5,176 nt of DNA, taken from Oligoflexia bacterium. Its GTDB lineage: Bacteria > Bdellovibrionota > UBA1018 > CAIMNF01. The notes beneath the pieces were generated by a model that was given only the letters and a program-made list of their open reading frames with translations, did not search any database and was not told where the DNA came from. This document shows, one piece after another, positions 4,976 to 5,176 of this stretch. The position numbers were made by a program, and so were the translations under genes. The stretch is from assembly GCA_903842755.1 (NCBI GenBank), contig CAIMNF010000562.1:1-5176 (forward strand), given 5' to 3'. Numbering within the stretch: the stretch's first letter is position 1; every line of letters begins with the position of its first letter.

Positions 4976-5176
4976 ACAAATAACCGCCGAGCCATTTGTA
5001 TTGATTTTTGATCGTAGGTAGAAACCCAAGTAATCGAATCTTCTGTGACATCGTATGCCGCGAGGAGGGCCAGTACTTCTTTTTTTCGTTTTAATTTTTC
5101 GGATTGCGTTTTTAACTGATCGACTTTTGTCATAAAAATTTGGATCGGGACTTCTTTATCAATAAAATATTCAAGC
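4972..5176 (-). CDS. engB: EngB/YihA-type ribosome-assembly GTPase, C-terminal part
   Basis: The minus-strand frame is open from the window edge (one leftover base, then CTT) to TGA at 4974-4972, giving 67 residues. PIQIFMTKVDQL contains the G4 guanine-specificity motif TKxD (TKVD), and SITWVSTYDQKSI occupies the place of the G5 region. The G4 motif lies about 50 residues from the C-terminus and is preceded by LEYFIDKEVP. This matches the layout of EngB (YsxC/YihA), a TrmE-Era-EngA-EngB-class GTPase needed for large-subunit ribosome assembly. The P-loop and switch regions are outside the window, so the exact family is probable rather than proven. The stop overlaps the ATG of the LD-carboxypeptidase gene (ATGA), typical of translational coupling in one operon. 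Confidence 0.7.
   Translation of the reverse strand, partial: LEYFIDKEVPIQIFMTKVDQLKTQSEKLKRKKEVLALLAAYDVTEDSITWVSTYDQKSIQMARRLFV

Overview
This window looks like a piece of a Gram-negative-type bacterial chromosome of moderate, slightly AT-rich composition. An accessory, repeat-rich left part (about 1-1800) adjoins a more ordinary right part carrying a tight housekeeping operon on the minus strand. The species cannot be fixed from the sequence alone. The style of the histidine kinase and the small secreted and membrane proteins would fit a Bdellovibrio-like or other deltaproteobacterial lineage, but that is only an impression.

Left part. Bases 1-333 are the C-terminal end of an IS4-family (IS50/Tn5-like) transposase whose catalytic core lies outside the window. 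At 613-1557 is a complete single-chain Fic protein with a canonical HPFxxGNGRxxR motif, an N-terminal (S/T)xxxE(G/N) inhibitory motif (class II) and a C-terminal winged-helix/excisionase-like DNA-binding domain. It is bracketed by two same-orientation copies of a ~54-bp repeat (431-484 and 1642-1695), each with a potential hairpin at the same place. Just upstream of fic are a GATTCTAC tandem array (536-570), a long imperfect inverted repeat (572-605) and a third half-site reaching over the start codon. Together these suggest an autoregulated operator for the Fic-HTH protein.

Middle part. A good sigma70-like promoter (TTGACT-17-TATAAG, 1739-1767) drives a small exported protein with two cysteines (1811-2140). 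After 41 bp comes a four-helix inner-membrane protein built from two similar helical hairpins (2182-2628). Neither is a family I recognise.

Right part, minus strand. The order of transcription is the C-terminal end of an EngB-like GTPase (5176-4972, partial), then an S66-family LD-carboxypeptidase (4975-3971, start overlapping the GTPase stop as ATGA), then, after 6 bp, a six-helix membrane histidine kinase (3964-2633) with no response regulator in view. The spacing argues for one operon combining ribosome assembly, murein recycling and signalling. The kinase ends only 4 bp from the convergent membrane-protein gene, so there is no separate terminator between them.
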